Assembly: GCA_943369755.1 (NCBI GenBank)
Contig: CALROG020000003.1
Location: 96,435 to 160,434 of the forward strand
Direction: 5' to 3'
Source of the DNA: CALROG01 sp943369755
Lineage (GTDB): Bacteria > Pseudomonadota > Gammaproteobacteria > Burkholderiales > Burkholderiaceae_C
DNA length: 64,000 bases
In this document: in pieces, positions 15,968 through 24,272 of the stretch
How positions within the stretch are numbered: the stretch's first letter is position 1
How the letters are laid out: each line of letters opens with the position of its first letter
Notes under the pieces: generated by a model
Seen by the model: the letters and a program-made list of their open reading frames with translations, nothing else
What the model was told of the DNA's origin: nothing
Database searches by the model: none
Made by a program: the position numbers and the translations under genes

Positions 15968-18202
15968 ATGAACGCGATGACCCGACCCGAGCAGACAGCC
16001 ATTCACGGCCACGACGCAGAAAACTACAACACCAGCAACAACCCGTCGATTTCGGAAATCATCGACGCGCGGCTAAGCCGTCGCAGCCTGTTCAAGGCGG
16101 GTTTCGGCACCGCTGGCACGGCCGTGCTGGGTTCGGTGGCGCTGGCGGGCTGTGGTGGCAGCGGCGGTGAGCCTGTTGCGGCGGACACCAGCGTCAAGCT
16201 GGGCTTTCCCGCTGTGGCCAAGAGCACGGCCGATGTGCTGACCGTTGCCACGGGCTACACCGCCAGCGTGGTCTACGCCCTGGGCGACCCGCTGACCGCT
16301 GCAACGCCTGACTTCAAGAACGACGGCACCGACACCGACTATGACAACCGGGCCGGTGACCACCATGACGGCATGGAGTACTTCGGCCTGAATGCGGCCG
16401 GCACGGGCCGCGACGCGGCGAACTCCGACCGTGGCCTGCTGGTCATGAACCACGAGGCGCTGACCGACCAGTTCCTGCACGCAGCGGGCACCACGGCCAA
16501 CCCGCGCCCCGCCGCCGAGGCCGACAAGGAAATCCCGGCGCACGGTGTGTCGATTGTTGAGGTGCGCAAGGCCAATGGCCGGTTTGCCTATGACAAGGCC
16601 TCCGCGTTCAACCGCCGTATCACGCCACTGACACCGATGCAGATCAATGGCGTGGCACGGGGCAACGCGCTGATGAGGACCAAGTTCTCGATTACCGGCA
16701 ACGATGCGCGCGGCACCATCAATAACTGCGGTACCGGCTACACGCCCTGGGGCACCTTCCTCACGGGTGAAGAAAACTGGGCCGGCTACTTCGCCCGCTC
16801 TGCCACCGATGACGCCGCCCGTGGCGGTGCTACGGCCAAAAGCGTTGTCTCGCTGGTGCGCAACGGTCGGCCCCAGGCCTCGGCCAGCCGCCACGGTTGG
16901 GAAACTGCCGGCACGGCGGACAAGTACGCCCGCTGGAACATCAGCCAGACCGGCACCACCGCCGACGGCAGCGATGACTACCGCAACGAGCTAAACACCT
17001 TCGGCTATATCGTCGAAGTTGACCCCTACGACAAGACGCAGGCCATCCGCAAGCGCACCTCTTTGGGCCGGTTTGCCCACGAAAGCGCTGCGTTCGGCAA
17101 GCCCGTGGCGGGCAAGCCGCTGGCCGTGTACCAGGGCGACGACTCGCGCGGCGAGTACATCTACAAATTTGTGTCCGCCGCCAACTGGGACGCAGCCGAC
17201 TTCAGCCCTGCCAACCGCATCACCACCGGCGACAAGTACCTGGACAACGGCAAGCTGTACGTGGCCAGGTTCAACGCCGACGGCACCGGCCAATGGGTCG
17301 AACTGAGCATGGCCAACGCAACCGTGGCCAACTACACCGCTTACCGCTTTACCGACAACGGCGACGTGGCCATCAACTCGCGCCTGGCCGCCGACGCGGT
17401 GGGTGCCACCAAGATGGACCGCCCCGAGTGGTGCGCGGTGCACCCGGTCACGGGTGAGATTTATTACACGCTGACCAACAACGCCAACCGCAAGGTTGAG
17501 CCGGCTGGCGCAACCCAGCAGGGCCTGGACGCAGCCAATCCGCGTGCCTACACCGATGCCCCAACGGCCGCTACCGCGCCAGGCAACATCAATGGCCACA
17601 TCATCCGCATGAAAGAGTCTGGCAGCGAGAACGCCGCCACCGCGTTCACCTGGGACGTGTACTTGTTTGGCGCGCAATCCGACGCCAGCCTGACCCAGGT
17701 GAACCTGTCGGCCCTGACTGCTGACCAGGACTTCTCAAGCCCCGACGGCCTGTGGTTCAGCCCCCGCACCGGCCTGTGTTTCATCCAGACCGACGACGGT
17801 GCCTACACCGACGCCACCAACTGCATGATGCTGATTGCCAAGCCCGGCACGGTGGGCGACGGTGCTGCTGCAACCCTGAGCTACACCAAGGGCGACGGCA
17901 GCAAGCTCGACGTGACGACGCGGGTGGGTACCAAGCCCACGGCCGACACGCTGCGCCGCTTCCTGGTGGGTCCCAAGGACTGCGAGATTACCGGCATCAC
18001 CGAGACGCCGGACGGCAGAACCGTGTTTGTGAACATCCAGCACCCCGGTGAAACCATCACCAAAGCCAACATTGCCGACCCGACCAAGTACCTCAGCCGC
18101 TGGCCCGGCAACGCCGGCTACGGCGCAGGCGGTGCCAACGCCCGCCCGCGCTCGGCCACGGTGGTGATCACGAAGAACGACGCCGGCCTGATCGGCAGCT
18201 AA
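15968..18202 (+). CDS. phoX: PhoX-family (DUF839) alkaline phosphatase, Tat-exported
   Basis: The 744-residue protein carries a twin-arginine motif (SRRSLFKAGFG, about residues 37-47) followed by a hydrophobic stretch ending LAGCGGSGGE, which could also be lipidated at Cys. The body matches DUF839/PhoX: ENWAGYF, YIVEVDPYDKTQ, RKRTSLGRFAHESA, RPEWCAVHPVTGEIYYTLTN and FSSPDGLWFSPRTG. PhoX enzymes are calcium/iron phosphomonoesterases that release phosphate from organic compounds in the periplasm. A Pho-box-like array lies about 60 bp upstream. Its 3' end overlaps the convergent cytochrome-like gene by 35 bases. Confidence 0.9.
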   Translation: MNAMTRPEQTAIHGHDAENYNTSNNPSISEIIDARLSRRSLFKAGFGTAGTAVLGSVALAGCGGSGGEPVAADTSVKLGFPAVAKSTADVLTVATGYTASVVYALGDPLTAATPDFKNDGTDTDYDNRAGDHHDGMEYFGLNAAGTGRDAANSDRGLLVMNHEALTDQFLHAAGTTANPRPAAEADKEIPAHGVSIVEVRKANGRFAYDKASAFNRRITPLTPMQINGVARGNALMRTKFSITGNDARGTINNCGTGYTPWGTFLTGEENWAGYFARSATDDAARGGATAKSVVSLVRNGRPQASASRHGWETAGTADKYARWNISQTGTTADGSDDYRNELNTFGYIVEVDPYDKTQAIRKRTSLGRFAHESAAFGKPVAGKPLAVYQGDDSRGEYIYKFVSAANWDAADFSPANRITTGDKYLDNGKLYVARFNADGTGQWVELSMANATVANYTAYRFTDNGDVAINSRLAADAVGATKMDRPEWCAVHPVTGEIYYTLTNNANRKVEPAGATQQGLDAANPRAYTDAPTAATAPGNINGHIIRMKESGSENAATAFTWDVYLFGAQSDASLTQVNLSALTADQDFSSPDGLWFSPRTGLCFIQTDDGAYTDATNCMMLIAKPGTVGDGAAATLSYTKGDGSKLDVTTRVGTKPTADTLRRFLVGPKDCEITGITETPDGRTVFVNIQHPGETITKANIADPTKYLSRWPGNAGYGAGGANARPRSATVVITKNDAGLIGS

Positions 18203-19298
18203 GCCAGGCGGCGGCCAGCAGCAGCCATGCCGCGAGACTGATGTCGCGCTGCTGGCTGCCTGGCGGGCCGACCGAGCAGCCGCCGCCCGACTCCACAGGC
18301 AGGGCGGTTGCCTCCGGTACTGAAGGGGCTGCGGCGGGCAAGGCAGCCTGTAGCGCCACCGAGGCGGGGTTGCCACCATCCCCGCGCAGCTGCAACGTGG
18401 CCTGGGCCAACGGCAGGCGGTTGGCGGTGTGCGCCACCACCAGCGTGCATGAAGTACCTGCTTGAAGTACTGAACCAGGCTCGCACCCGCTTTCGCGGCG
18501 GAACTGGTTGGCCTGCGGTCCCACCACGCTCGTGTTGCCCAGCACCACCGGTAGCACGCCGGGGTTGTCCAGCACCAGCGTCTGGCGCACGGTCGCGTCT
18601 GGTGCCAGGGGGTCAAACGTCAGGCCGACCGGGTCGCCGCGCCAGCGCAGCAGGCTCAGCGCGTCGCGGCTGCCGTAGCCCGAAGCGCCCGCAAAGAACT
18701 CGCCGCCAGGCGTCTGCACCCGCAGCGTGGCACGCTGCAAGCCGCTGATGGGCGGCGTCAGCGTGGTGCGGATGGTGCAGTGTGCTCCGGCACCCAGGAG
18801 TGCCGGGCAGTCATGCGCCACGCCCAGGGCCGCGTTGGGCGTGTTGATGGCCAGCAATGGCAGTGCGGCGGTGCCGCGGTTTTCCAATTGCAGTGTCTGG
18901 GTGGCCGAGCCCATCGCGACGGGTACGGCACCGAATTCGAGCGTGACGGGCCACAACCGCAACGCTGCGCTGGCACTGTTGAGCCGCACCACGCTGCCCA
19001 GGAAGGCAGCCACGTCTGCAATGTCGCTGTCGGCCAACTGGGCCCGCAGAAAGCCCATGGCGCTCACGGTGTTGAGCACCTGGGTCAAGGCGGCAGGGTT
19101 GTCGGCGGCGCGCAGGATGTTGTTGTGGTTCTGGCCTGGGTCGGGCCCATGGCATGACACGCAGCTGCGTACGTCTGACGGCAACCGCATGTAAAGCTGG
19201 GCACCACGGTTGGCGTCTTGCGCGAGGGCGACTGGCGCGGCCAGCAGGGCCAGCGCGGCCCAGGGCCAGCGCGGCCGGCGGTAAAACTTCGGGGGCAT
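18168..19298 (-). CDS. Periplasmic mono-heme cytochrome-like protein with ASH-type domains and C-terminal sorting-like tail
   Basis: From ATG 19298 (MPPKFYRRPRWPW) the 376-residue protein has a signal peptide ending VALAQD, a single heme c motif (SCVSCHG) in a short cytochrome c domain, then repeated immunoglobulin-like modules of the choice-of-anchor/ASH type (TQTLQLENRGTAALPLL; RQTLVLDNPGVLPVVLG). The C-terminus is tripartite: SGGGCSVGPP, a hydrophobic helix (SLAAWLLLAAAWL) and a basic end (RSGRRRSS). Such Gly-Cys/TM/Arg tails resemble JDVT- or GlyGly-CTERM sorting signals. Function is unknown; electron transfer or surface display is inference. An in-frame ATG at 19430 adds 44 polar residues before the signal peptide and is rejected. 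Confidence 0.8.
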   Translation of the reverse strand: MPPKFYRRPRWPWAALALLAAPVALAQDANRGAQLYMRLPSDVRSCVSCHGPDPGQNHNNILRAADNPAALTQVLNTVSAMGFLRAQLADSDIADVAAFLGSVVRLNSASAALRLWPVTLEFGAVPVAMGSATQTLQLENRGTAALPLLAINTPNAALGVAHDCPALLGAGAHCTIRTTLTPPISGLQRATLRVQTPGGEFFAGASGYGSRDALSLLRWRGDPVGLTFDPLAPDATVRQTLVLDNPGVLPVVLGNTSVVGPQANQFRRESGCEPGSVLQAGTSCTLVVAHTANRLPLAQATLQLRGDGGNPASVALQAALPAAAPSVPEATALPVESGGGCSVGPPGSQQRDISLAAWLLLAAAWLSCRSGRRRSS

Positions 19299-19497
19299 GT
19301 TGACTCCAGCAAAGGGGTCAATGAGTGTTGCGGCGGGGCTTGAAGGTTTTGTGACAGCGTCAGTGCGGTCTTGCGCCCGTTCGCATTGAATACCGCCTGT
19401 TTGGGCAAGATGTTTTTGCCGGTTATGCAAGTATTGGTGGTTTAACGGGCCAGTTAACGCGCCGCGACGGCAGCCTGATCGCGCCGAGTGCAGCCCC

Positions 19498-19980
19498 TTA
19501 TCCTTGCGCCGCCAGGTGCGCCAGCGGCAGGCTGCTGCTGGCTTTGACTTCGCCGAGCGAAAAGCTGGTGTGCAGGTCTTTCACGTTGGGCAGGTTGAGC
19601 AGCACGTTGCGGGCGAACTTTGAAAACGTTTCCAGGTCGCGCGAGACCACTTGCAGCTCGAAGGTGCCGGCTCCGCTGATGTAGTGGCACGAAATAATCT
19701 CGGGGATGTTGCGGATCGCCTCTTCCATCTCCCGGGTGAGCTCGCCGGTGTTGCGGTTGGCGTCCAGCCGCACAAAAGCCAGCACGCCCAGGCCAATTTT
19801 GTGGCGGTCGATTTCGGCGCGGTAGCCCTTGATGAAGCCGGCCTCTTCCAGCGCGCGCACCCGACGCCAGCAGGGCGCTGCCGACAGGCCCACGCGCAGG
19901 GCCAGTTCGGTGTTGGTCAGCCGGGCGTCGGCCTGAAGCTGAGCCAGGATGGCAATGTCAAATTTGTCGAGTGTTTCCAT
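19498..19980 (-). CDS. Lrp/AsnC-family transcriptional regulator
   Basis: The 160-residue protein has an N-terminal winged HTH (LDKFDIAILAQLQADARLT, VGLSAAPCWRRVRALEEAG) and an RAM ligand/oligomerisation domain (GVLAFVRLDANR; VVSRDLETFSKFARNVLL; LPNVKDLHTSFSLGEVK). It is divergent from the indolepyruvate ferredoxin oxidoreductase gene, 178 bp away, so it is probably an amino-acid-responsive regulator of that gene. A TTGCT-N7-AGCAA dyad lies at 19983-19999 next to its start and could be an autoregulatory site. Confidence 0.92.
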   Translation of the reverse strand: METLDKFDIAILAQLQADARLTNTELALRVGLSAAPCWRRVRALEEAGFIKGYRAEIDRHKIGLGVLAFVRLDANRNTGELTREMEEAIRNIPEIISCHYISGAGTFELQVVSRDLETFSKFARNVLLNLPNVKDLHTSFSLGEVKASSSLPLAHLAAQG

Positions 19981-20158
19981 GATTGCTAATTTTGAGCAAG
20001 ATCCTTTCTTAAATCAACAATAAACAGGCATAGAAAGCAAAGACTTATCACTGCACCCGGCATACACTTTGCATTCCATTAGAGGCGGTGCCCTACCCGG
20101 GCTCCGTCAAGTCCCCGCCCACCAGGCAGGACCCCAACACCGCAGGAGACACCGCCCC

Positions 20159-23100
20159 ATGAATGCACCGCTGCCTGAGCACATCCGCAAAGCGCTGGAA
20201 ACCGTCACGCTGGACGACAAATACTCGCTTGACTACGGCCGCGCCTTCATGAGCGGTGTGCAAGCGCTGGTAAAGCTGCCCATGTTGCAGCGCCTGCGCG
20301 ACCAGCAGGCCGGCAAAAACACAGCGGGGTTCATCAGCGGCTACCGTGGTTCGCCACTGGGGGGTTATGACCAGGCCCTGTGGAAGGCCAGCAAGTACCT
20401 CAAGGCCCAAAACATCGTTTTTCAGCCCGGCGTCAATGAAGAGCTGGCCGCCACCGCGCTGTGGGGCACGCAGCAACTGGGCTTTTCGCCTGCGGGCAGC
20501 AACAGGTTCGACGGTGTGTTTGGCATTTGGTATGGCAAGGGCCCGGGGGTAGACCGGTGCTCGGACGTGTTCAAGCACGCCAACATGGCCGGCACCACCG
20601 AATTCGGCGGTGTGATCGCCGTGGCCGGTGACGACCATGTGTCCAAAAGCTCCACCGCGGCGCACCAGAGCGACCATATTTTCAAGGCCTGCGGCCTGCC
20701 GGTGTTCTTCCCGGCCACAGTGCAAGAAATTCTTGACCTGGGGCTGCACGCCTTTGCCATGAGCCGCTTCTCGGGTGTGTGGGCGGGCATGAAGACCATT
20801 CAGGAAATTGTGGAGTCCAGCGCCACCGCGATGATCGACCCCGAGCGCGTCCAGATCAAGATACCAACCGACTTCCAGATGCCCGCGGGCGGCGTGCATA
20901 TTCGCTGGCCCGACCACGCGCTGGAACAGGAGGCGCGCCTGTTTGACTACAAGTGGTATGCCGCACTGGCCTACATCCGCGCCAACCGCCTCAATTACAA
21001 CGTGATTGAAGGGCCAAACGACCGCTTTGGCCTGATCGCCAGCGGCAAGGCTTACAACGACACACGCCAGGCCCTGCTGGACCTGGGCCTGGACGACGCT
21101 ACCTGTCGCCAGCTCGGCATTCGGCTGCACAAGGTGGGCGTGGTCTGGCCGCTGGAGGCCCAGGGCACGCGCGAGTTCGCCACCGGTCTGCGTGAGATCC
21201 TGGTGGTGGAAGAGAAGCGCCAGGTCATTGAATACCAGCTCAAGGAAGAGCTGTACAACTGGCGCCCTGATGTTCGGCCCAACGTGCTGGGCAAGTTCAA
21301 TGAGGTTGAGGGCGACTACTCGGGCGGCGAATGGTCCATGGCCAACCCGACCCACAACAAGCTGCTGCGCGCCAACGCCGACCTGTCGCCCGCGCTGATC
21401 GCCCGGGCCATTGCGCAACGCCTGAAAAAGCTGGGCCTGGACGGCGACATGACGGCCCGCATCGACGCGCAGCTGGCCATTCTGGAGGCCAAAGAGCGCG
21501 CCATGCAGGTGGTGGAGCTGACGGGCTTGAAAGGGGCCGACCGCCAGCCCTGGTTCTGCTCGGGCTGTCCGCACAACACCTCCACCAAAGTGCCCGAGGG
21601 TTCGCGTGCCATGGCCGGCATTGGCTGCCACTTCATGGCCACCTGGATGGACCGCAGCACCATTGGCTTTACCCAAATGGGCGGCGAGGGCGTGCCCTGG
21701 AGCGGCCAGGCACCGTTCACGACAGACCAGCACATTTTTGCCAACCTGGGTGACGGCACGTACTTTCACAGCGGCTCACTGGCGGTACGCCAGAGCATTG
21801 CATCTGGCGTGAACATTACTTACAAAATTTTGTACAACGACGCGGTAGCCATGACCGGCGGCCAGCAGGTTGGCGAGCGCCCCGAAGGCCACAGCGTGGT
21901 GCAAATTGCCCAGAGCATGCGGGCCGAAGGTGCCGCGCGGATCACCATCGTGACGGATGAGCCCGAGAAATACGCCGATGTGCAGGGGCTGCCGGCTGGC
22001 ATTGCCATTCAGCACCGCGACACGCTGGATGCGGTGCAGCGCGCGTTCCGGGAGATAAAAGGAACCACGGTCATTATTTATGACCAGACCTGTGCCACCG
22101 AAAAGCGCCGCCGCCGCAAGCGCGGCAGCCTGGTGGACCCGGCCAAGCGAGTGGTCATCAACGACCTGGTTTGCGAGGGTTGTGGCGACTGCGGTGTGCA
22201 GTCCAACTGCCTCAGCGTGGAGCCACTGGAAACAGATTTCGGCCGCAAACGCACCATCAACCAAAGTAGCTGCAACAAGGACTATTCCTGCACCAAGGGC
22301 TTTTGTCCCAGCTTCGTCACAGTAGAAGGCGGCAAGCTCAAGGGCAAGAGCAAGGCCCAGGCACTGTCGCCGTTTGGCCTGGGCGATTTACCCGAGCCAG
22401 TGATCCCGCAAACCCATGGTGCCTATGGCATTGTGGTTGCGGGTGTGGGCGGCACAGGCGTTATTACCATCGGGCAACTGCTGGGCGTGGCGGGGCACAT
22501 GGAAGGCAAGGGCATCGTCACCCAGGACGCAGGCGGGCTGGCGCAAAAGGGCGGGGCCACCTGGAGCCACGTGCTGATCGGCAACCATCCGGACGACATC
22601 CGCACCACCCGGGTGAGCATGGCCGGGGCGGACTGCATCATTGGCTGCGACCCGATTGTGGCCGCCGGCAAGGAAACCGTGCTGCGCATGCGCGAGGGCC
22701 GCACCCGGGTGGCGCTCAATTCCCACAGCACGCCCACCGCAGCGTTTGTGAAGGACGCCGGTTGGCAAAACCCCGCGCAAGCCTGTGCGGCCGAGATCAT
22801 CAAGGCTGTGGGCCTGGCAGGCGTTGGCATTTTTGATGCGGACGCTGCGTCCACCCGGCTGCTGGGCGACAGCATCTACACCAACCCCATGATGCTGGGC
22901 TACGCCTGGCAAAAGGGCTGGATTCCGCTGGGCCGCGAGTCACTGCTGCGGGCCATCGAGCTCAACGCGGTAGCGGTGGAGCAAAACAAGGCGGCGTTTG
23001 AGTGGGGCCGTCGGGCCGCGCACGACTGGGCGTCGGTGCAGAAATTGCTGGCCCCGGCCCAAGTGATTGAATTCAAAAAACGCGAGACCCTTGAGGCCCT

Positions 23101-23734
23101 GGTGGCGCGTCGGGTGGAATTCCTCACCGGCTATCAGAATCAGGCCTATGCCGTCACCTACCAGGACTTTGTAGAGAAAGTCCGGTTGGCCGAGATGCCC
23201 TTGGGCAAAACCGCGTTGACCGAGGCCGTGGCCCGGTACCTGTTCAAGCTGATGGCGTACAAAGACGAATACGAAGTGGCCCGCTTGCACACCGATCCCG
23301 CTTTTCACGCCCGCATCAACAGCATGTTTGAAGGCGACTTCAAACTCAATTACCACCTGGCGCCGCCCATCATTGCCAAAAAGAATGAAAAAGGCGAGCT
23401 GCAAAAACGCCAGTTTGGCCCCGCCATGGGCGTTGCCTTCCGGCTTTTGGCCAAGCTGAAAGGCCTGCGCGGCACGCCACTGGACATCTTTGGCCGTACT
23501 GAAGAGCGAAGAACCGAGCGGGCGCTGATTGACGAATACCGCGCCAGCATGGAGCAGGTGCTCGACCGGCTGAACGCCGGCAACCACGCGCTGGCACTGG
23601 ACATTGCCAGTCTGCCCGAACAAATCAAGGGCTTTGGCCACGTGAAAGAGCGTAATCTCAAGGCGGCGCGCCAGAAATGGGCGACGCTGATGGCGCAGTG
23701 GCAGCAGCCGCAGGTGGCCCGGCACGCAGCCTGA
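20159..23734 (+). CDS. Indolepyruvate ferredoxin oxidoreductase, fused alpha/beta/gamma-type
   Basis: This 1191-residue single-chain enzyme belongs to the 2-oxoacid:acceptor oxidoreductases that oxidatively decarboxylate arylpyruvates from aromatic amino acid transamination to acyl-CoA. It shows an N-terminal pyrimidine-domain region (GFISGYRGSPLGGYD), a TPP-binding domain (GIGCHFMATWMDRST), a Cys-rich stretch (VCEGCGDCGVQSNC ... CNKDYSCTKGFCPSF, about residues 678-720) likely to hold an iron-sulfur cluster, a gamma domain (GVGGTGVITIGQLLG, GGLAQKGGATWSH) and a DUF6537-like C-terminus. ATG 20159 follows AGGAGA at 9 bp; the upstream in-frame start at 20069 is rejected. The divergent Lrp gene is its likely regulator. 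Confidence 0.9.
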   Translation: MNAPLPEHIRKALETVTLDDKYSLDYGRAFMSGVQALVKLPMLQRLRDQQAGKNTAGFISGYRGSPLGGYDQALWKASKYLKAQNIVFQPGVNEELAATALWGTQQLGFSPAGSNRFDGVFGIWYGKGPGVDRCSDVFKHANMAGTTEFGGVIAVAGDDHVSKSSTAAHQSDHIFKACGLPVFFPATVQEILDLGLHAFAMSRFSGVWAGMKTIQEIVESSATAMIDPERVQIKIPTDFQMPAGGVHIRWPDHALEQEARLFDYKWYAALAYIRANRLNYNVIEGPNDRFGLIASGKAYNDTRQALLDLGLDDATCRQLGIRLHKVGVVWPLEAQGTREFATGLREILVVEEKRQVIEYQLKEELYNWRPDVRPNVLGKFNEVEGDYSGGEWSMANPTHNKLLRANADLSPALIARAIAQRLKKLGLDGDMTARIDAQLAILEAKERAMQVVELTGLKGADRQPWFCSGCPHNTSTKVPEGSRAMAGIGCHFMATWMDRSTIGFTQMGGEGVPWSGQAPFTTDQHIFANLGDGTYFHSGSLAVRQSIASGVNITYKILYNDAVAMTGGQQVGERPEGHSVVQIAQSMRAEGAARITIVTDEPEKYADVQGLPAGIAIQHRDTLDAVQRAFREIKGTTVIIYDQTCATEKRRRRKRGSLVDPAKRVVINDLVCEGCGDCGVQSNCLSVEPLETDFGRKRTINQSSCNKDYSCTKGFCPSFVTVEGGKLKGKSKAQALSPFGLGDLPEPVIPQTHGAYGIVVAGVGGTGVITIGQLLGVAGHMEGKGIVTQDAGGLAQKGGATWSHVLIGNHPDDIRTTRVSMAGADCIIGCDPIVAAGKETVLRMREGRTRVALNSHSTPTAAFVKDAGWQNPAQACAAEIIKAVGLAGVGIFDADAASTRLLGDSIYTNPMMLGYAWQKGWIPLGRESLLRAIELNAVAVEQNKAAFEWGRRAAHDWASVQKLLAPAQVIEFKKRETLEALVARRVEFLTGYQNQAYAVTYQDFVEKVRLAEMPLGKTALTEAVARYLFKLMAYKDEYEVARLHTDPAFHARINSMFEGDFKLNYHLAPPIIAKKNEKGELQKRQFGPAMGVAFRLLAKLKGLRGTPLDIFGRTEERRTERALIDEYRASMEQVLDRLNAGNHALALDIASLPEQIKGFGHVKERNLKAARQKWATLMAQWQQPQVARHAA

Positions 23735-23827
23735 GCCCCCGGCGGGCCCCGGATTCAGCCCCGCAGCATTGCGGGTTACAACTGTTTACCTGCGGGGGCC
23801 CGAATACAATCAACGGCTCTTGCCGGA

Positions 23828-23847
23828 CGCGCGCCTTGGGGCGCGCG
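23828..23847 (+). other. GC-rich hairpin in the yajC leader
   Basis: CGCGCGCC, a 4-base loop and GGCGCGCG form a perfect 8 bp stem 41 bp before the yajC GTG. No T-run follows, so it is not an intrinsic terminator; a leader structure is more likely. A -10-like TACAAT is at 23805-23810. Confidence 0.45.
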
Positions 23848-23888
23848 ATTGCCTGCGGGCTTTATATTGATTACTCGTTGGAGTCACT

Positions 23889-24221
23889 GTGTTCATTTCT
23901 TCCGCTTTTGCCCAAACCGCCCCCGCTGCTGCTGCCGGAGGTGACATGCAGTCGTCCCTGATGAGCATGCTGCCGCTGGTGTTGATGTTTGTGGTGCTTT
24001 ATTTCGTCATGATCCGCCCGCAGATGAAGCGCCAAAAGGAGCATCGCTCCATGGTCGAAGCGCTGGCCAAGGGCGACGAGGTCGCCACCGCCGGCGGCTT
24101 GCTGGGCAAGGTCAGCAAGCTCGGTGACACCTATATCGGCGTGGAAATCGCCGGTGGGGTTGAAGTCCAGTTGCAGCGCAGCGCGGTGGTGCAGGTGTTG
24201 CCCAAGGGCACGATCAAATAA
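23889..24221 (+). CDS. yajC: Sec translocon accessory protein YajC
   Basis: The 110-residue inner-membrane protein starts at GTG 23889 with GGAG seven bases upstream. It has a short N-terminus (FISSAFAQTAPAAAAGG), one membrane helix (MLPLVLMFVVLYFVMIRPQ) and a basic cytoplasmic domain with the YajC pattern (KEHRSMVEALAKGDEVATAGGLLGKV). YajC associates with SecDF at the SecYEG translocon. It heads the yajC-secD-secF set; the tgt and queA genes often found upstream are absent here. Confidence 0.95.
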   Translation: MFISSAFAQTAPAAAAGGDMQSSLMSMLPLVLMFVVLYFVMIRPQMKRQKEHRSMVEALAKGDEVATAGGLLGKVSKLGDTYIGVEIAGGVEVQLQRSAVVQVLPKGTIK

Positions 24222-24227
24222 AGGTGT

Positions 24228-24248
24228 CGGCGCGTTTGAACCGCGCCG
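24228..24248 (+). other. Hairpin between yajC and secD
   Basis: CGGCGCG, loop TTTGAAC and CGCGCCG form a 7 bp stem 24 bp before the secD ATG. There is no T-run, so it probably affects mRNA stability or relative expression rather than ending transcription. Confidence 0.4.
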
Positions 24249-24272
24249 CATGCCATTTGGGTTGAACCATCA

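Noticed and set aside
20093..21769. 558-codon open frame on minus opposite the indolepyruvate oxidoreductase gene
   Set aside because: It is a GC-skew shadow of the sense gene: no recognisable domain, no ribosome site, His/Gly/Val-rich composition typical of antisense frames in high-GC DNA.
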